A stretch of 64,000 nt of DNA, from assembly GCF_003208655.1 (NCBI RefSeq), contig NZ_QKLU01000003.1, positions 695,745-759,744 on the forward strand, read 5' to 3'. Below are positions 61,719 to 64,000 of this stretch, in pieces. The position numbers and the translations under genes were made by a program. The DNA comes from Pedobacter nutrimenti (GTDB lineage: Bacteria > Bacteroidota > Bacteroidia > Sphingobacteriales > Sphingobacteriaceae). The notes below the pieces were generated by a model. The model was not told the DNA's origin and did no database searches. It saw only the letters and a program-made list of their open reading frames with translations. Each line of letters starts with the position of its first letter. Positions within the stretch are counted from its first letter, which is position 1.

Positions 61719-64000
61719 ATGATGTTAAAAAATATACTTCACAACATATTTTTGTTTCTGGTGTTGCTGCTTCCTCTAGCAGGCATAGCCCAGGAAACGA
61801 GCGGGACGTTAAATGGTACCGTATTTGATGCTTCGGGTCAGCCCTTACCCGGGGCCTCGGTGATCGCAGTCCACCAGCCCTCGGGCACGCGTTATGCGAC
61901 TTCAGCAGACGGGAAGGGGCGTTATTACCTGCCCAACCTACGCATCGGTGGCCCCTACAGTGTAGAGGCCGCGATGATCAGCATGAACAGCGAAAAGAAA
62001 GAAGGGATTACCATCCGTTTGGGAGCCTCTATAGTCTTAAATTTTGCCTTAAAAGACCAGGCGCAGCAGCTGTCCGAGGTGAGCATTAAGGCGACCAAAC
62101 AAGGCGCCCGTGCCAGTACCTTTGGATCGGGTAAAAACATCAGTGCCGATCAGGTAAAAAACATGGCGACCGTGTCGCGGAGCATCACCGACATCACGCG
62201 TCTGGTTCCCCAGGCCACTAAAGACAACAGCTTTGGGGGGACCAACTTCCGCTACAACAACGTGACCATAGACGGGGCGATCAACAACGATGCGATCGGT
62301 TTCAGCCCTTCATTGGGCGGCCAGTCGGGAACTTCTGGTATGGCGGGCAGCTCGACGCGGACCAATCCGATATCCCTGGATGCGATTGAGGACATGCAGG
62401 TTTACCTGGCGCCCTACGATGTGAAGATCGGAAACTTTACCGGGGGTTCGGTAAATGCGGTGACCCGGAGCGGGACCAATAGCCTGAGCGGTTCGGTATA
62501 CGGCTTTGGGCGCAATGCCACCTTAACAGGCAAAGACCGTGTAGGCACACTGGGGAAAATGAACAGTGACTTTTACGATTACCAGGCTGGTTTCCGGGTG
62601 GGGTTCCCTTTGATCAAAGACAAACTGTTCTTTTTCAGCAATGAGGAAATCACCAAAAGACAAGACCCCGCGCAGCTGAAAGCAGGGCAGAGCGAGACGG
62701 CCCAAATCCTGAGCTTGTCGGATGCAAATGCGATCAGCGCTTCTAATCTGATGGCCGCCGGCACTGCAGGGGATTTCAATACCTATTCCAAATCCCATAA
62801 GTTTTTTAACCGCTTGGACTGGAACATCAATGAGCACCACCAGCTGGCGGTTCGAAACAATACGATCATCTCTGAGGCAACCCACATGGACCGAGACCAG
62901 CAGGACTTCCGTTTCAGCAGCATGGGCTTTTTACAAAAGAACAACCAGAGCTCTACGGTTGCCGAGCTGAAAAGCCGGTTTGAACATGGGCTATCGGGCA
63001 ATTTGCTGGTGGGTTATACGCGTGTGAACGATTCCAGGGACCCTTTGGGCGACCCGAGCTTGCCACAGGTGCAGATTGCCGGCCGTACGCCCGGTACGAC
63101 GATTTACCTGGGCACGGACCGTGAGGCGAGTATTTTCAGGATGAAACAACGGACCCTGGAGCTGACGGGGAACCTGAGCTGGAACCTGGGCAAGCATACC
63201 CTGACCCTTGGTACCCACAATGAGCTGTATAAGATCAATTACGGATTTGTGAATGCCTGGAACGGCCGGGTAGACTACCTGAGCATAGAAGACTATTTAA
63301 ACAACAACCCTTACCGGGTACGTGGCGCTTATAGTTACAGCAACAACAACCGGGAGTACATTCTGTCCAATCCCGGGGCCGTGTTCCATGTGAACATGTA
63401 CAGTGCCTATATCCAGGACGAAATCCGGGTATCCGACCAGCTGAAAGTGATCCCAGGCTTAAGGGCCGATATGACCGACTTGCCGACCAAACCGGACTTG
63501 AGCGATAAAGTACAAAATGCCCTGTCTGATCCTTATTTCGGGACAACGTATAGCTATACCCCTTTAAGCCGGATCGGGAACAAGTATTTGAACAAAGTAC
63601 AGCTGTCGCCCCGGATTGGCTTCCGTTACGACTGGTTTGGGGACCAGCGGCTGATTGTCAGGGGTGGAGCCGGTCTGTTCACCGGGCGGATCCCGATGGC
63701 CTGGATAGCCTATGCGTTTTACAACACCGGAGACAGCTTTGGAGGCTTTGACCAGAAAGCGGACCAGAAACCTTTTGTACCGGGGAGTAACCCCCTTAAG
63801 GGCGGGGCCAATGGGATCGGGGACTTCATTGCGGCCAATGGCGCAGTGACAGGCAACCGCAACAGCGGGAAAACGCAGGCGGACCTGATTGACAATGGCT
63901 TTGTGATGCCGCAGGTGCTTCGGACCAGTTTAGGGGTTGACTATACCACTGCCAGTCAGTGGAAATTCACCCTGGAAGGGATCTACACCAAAAACATCAA
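61719..64000 (+). CDS. Oar-like TonB-dependent receptor, 3' end beyond the window
   Basis: The ATGATG at 61719 opens a frame that stays open to the end (about 760 residues visible). The signal peptide ends near ...AGIAQ. A carboxypeptidase-regulatory-like domain (about residues 28-115) precedes a plug-like region with NNVTIDGAINNDAIG and an IEDMQVYLAPYDVKIGNFTGG segment, as in Oar-type receptors of Bacteroidota and myxobacteria. A large barrel follows. Codons are strongly G/C-ending from about 61,800 on, unlike the upstream genes; one 60-base line (62161-62220) has 38 G+C. It lies 14 bases after the third FAS1 gene and could share its transcript. Confidence 0.9.
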   Translation, partial: MMLKNILHNIFLFLVLLLPLAGIAQETSGTLNGTVFDASGQPLPGASVIAVHQPSGTRYATSADGKGRYYLPNLRIGGPYSVEAAMISMNSEKKEGITIRLGASIVLNFALKDQAQQLSEVSIKATKQGARASTFGSGKNISADQVKNMATVSRSITDITRLVPQATKDNSFGGTNFRYNNVTIDGAINNDAIGFSPSLGGQSGTSGMAGSSTRTNPISLDAIEDMQVYLAPYDVKIGNFTGGSVNAVTRSGTNSLSGSVYGFGRNATLTGKDRVGTLGKMNSDFYDYQAGFRVGFPLIKDKLFFFSNEEITKRQDPAQLKAGQSETAQILSLSDANAISASNLMAAGTAGDFNTYSKSHKFFNRLDWNINEHHQLAVRNNTIISEATHMDRDQQDFRFSSMGFLQKNNQSSTVAELKSRFEHGLSGNLLVGYTRVNDSRDPLGDPSLPQVQIAGRTPGTTIYLGTDREASIFRMKQRTLELTGNLSWNLGKHTLTLGTHNELYKINYGFVNAWNGRVDYLSIEDYLNNNPYRVRGAYSYSNNNREYILSNPGAVFHVNMYSAYIQDEIRVSDQLKVIPGLRADMTDLPTKPDLSDKVQNALSDPYFGTTYSYTPLSRIGNKYLNKVQLSPRIGFRYDWFGDQRLIVRGGAGLFTGRIPMAWIAYAFYNTGDSFGGFDQKADQKPFVPGSNPLKGGANGIGDFIAANGAVTGNRNSGKTQADLIDNGFVMPQVLRTSLGVDYTTASQWKFTLEGIYTKNI

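Noticed and set aside
50025..64000. Calling the cluster a SusCD polysaccharide utilisation locus
   Set aside because: No SusD-like lipoprotein and no glycoside hydrolase or lyase gene lies in the cluster.
1..64000. tRNA, rRNA, CRISPR, insertion sequences or prophage genes
   Set aside because: I read the intergenic regions on both strands and saw no cloverleaf, repeat-spacer array, transposase, integrase or phage gene.

Overview
The window reads as chromosomal DNA of a Sphingobacteriaceae member of the Bacteroidota, most likely Pedobacter or a close relative. The evidence is the many TonB-dependent receptors, FecI/FecR-type sigma/anti-sigma pairs with STN-domain receptors, lipoproteins whose lipobox is followed by CKKD-like residues, TAnnTTTG -7 promoter elements, A-rich leaders instead of strong Shine-Dalgarno sites, and a DUF2264/GH88/heparinase-type polysaccharide locus. 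I found no tRNA, rRNA, CRISPR array, insertion sequence or phage module. The species call is inference.

Layout. 1-6.4 kb: the end of a polysaccharide-degradation operon (5'-truncated GH2 glycosidase, heparinase II/III-type lyase, GH88 unsaturated glucuronyl hydrolase, DUF2264 protein). 6.4-13.3 kb: an outer-membrane barrel protein, a membrane-anchored AraC regulator, an OMP_b-brl_3 TonB receptor and an M3 metallopeptidase lipoprotein. 13.3-16.2 kb: the methionine importer metNIQ on the minus strand behind a SAM-I riboswitch. 16.3-19.5 kb: a secreted EEP-family hydrolase and several small unknown proteins, including a membrane protein with two L7/L12-like repeats and a sigma-factor-like protein that has only region 2. 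19.9-32.8 kb: a siderophore-type TonB receptor, an S41 protease lipoprotein, then an ECF sigma, FecR, STN-TonB receptor, beta-helix lipoprotein, small lipoprotein and esterase. 32.7-35.5 kb (minus): a four-gene operon of a Lipoprotein_15-type repeat protein, a mono-heme lipoprotein, YceI and a DUF5777 barrel. 35.7-37.6 kb: an ECF sigma factor overlapping a gene for a predicted single-chain anti-sigma/outer-membrane-barrel protein. 37.7-49.9 kb: S9, M14 and alpha/beta hydrolases, a GntR-TauE-DUF1634 operon, a CDF metal transporter, a FucP-like sugar transporter and a beta-hydroxyacid dehydrogenase. 50.0-64.0 kb: a second ECF sigma-FecR-STN receptor locus, followed by two DUF4397-type or unknown lipoproteins, three lipoproteins with two fasciclin (FAS1) domains each, and a GC-richer Oar-like TonB receptor cut by the window end.

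The most interesting theme is the pair of trans-envelope signalling loci (23.9-32.8 kb and 50.0-64 kb). Each has ECF sigma, FecR, a hairpin-containing gap, then an STN-domain TonB receptor. Neither encodes SusD. Each instead encodes a set of lipoproteins with a probable surface-export signal. The second locus carries six FAS1 domains on three lipoproteins and looks like a dedicated outer-membrane assembly of unknown substrate. This functional reading is inference; the gene order and domain signatures are read from the sequence.
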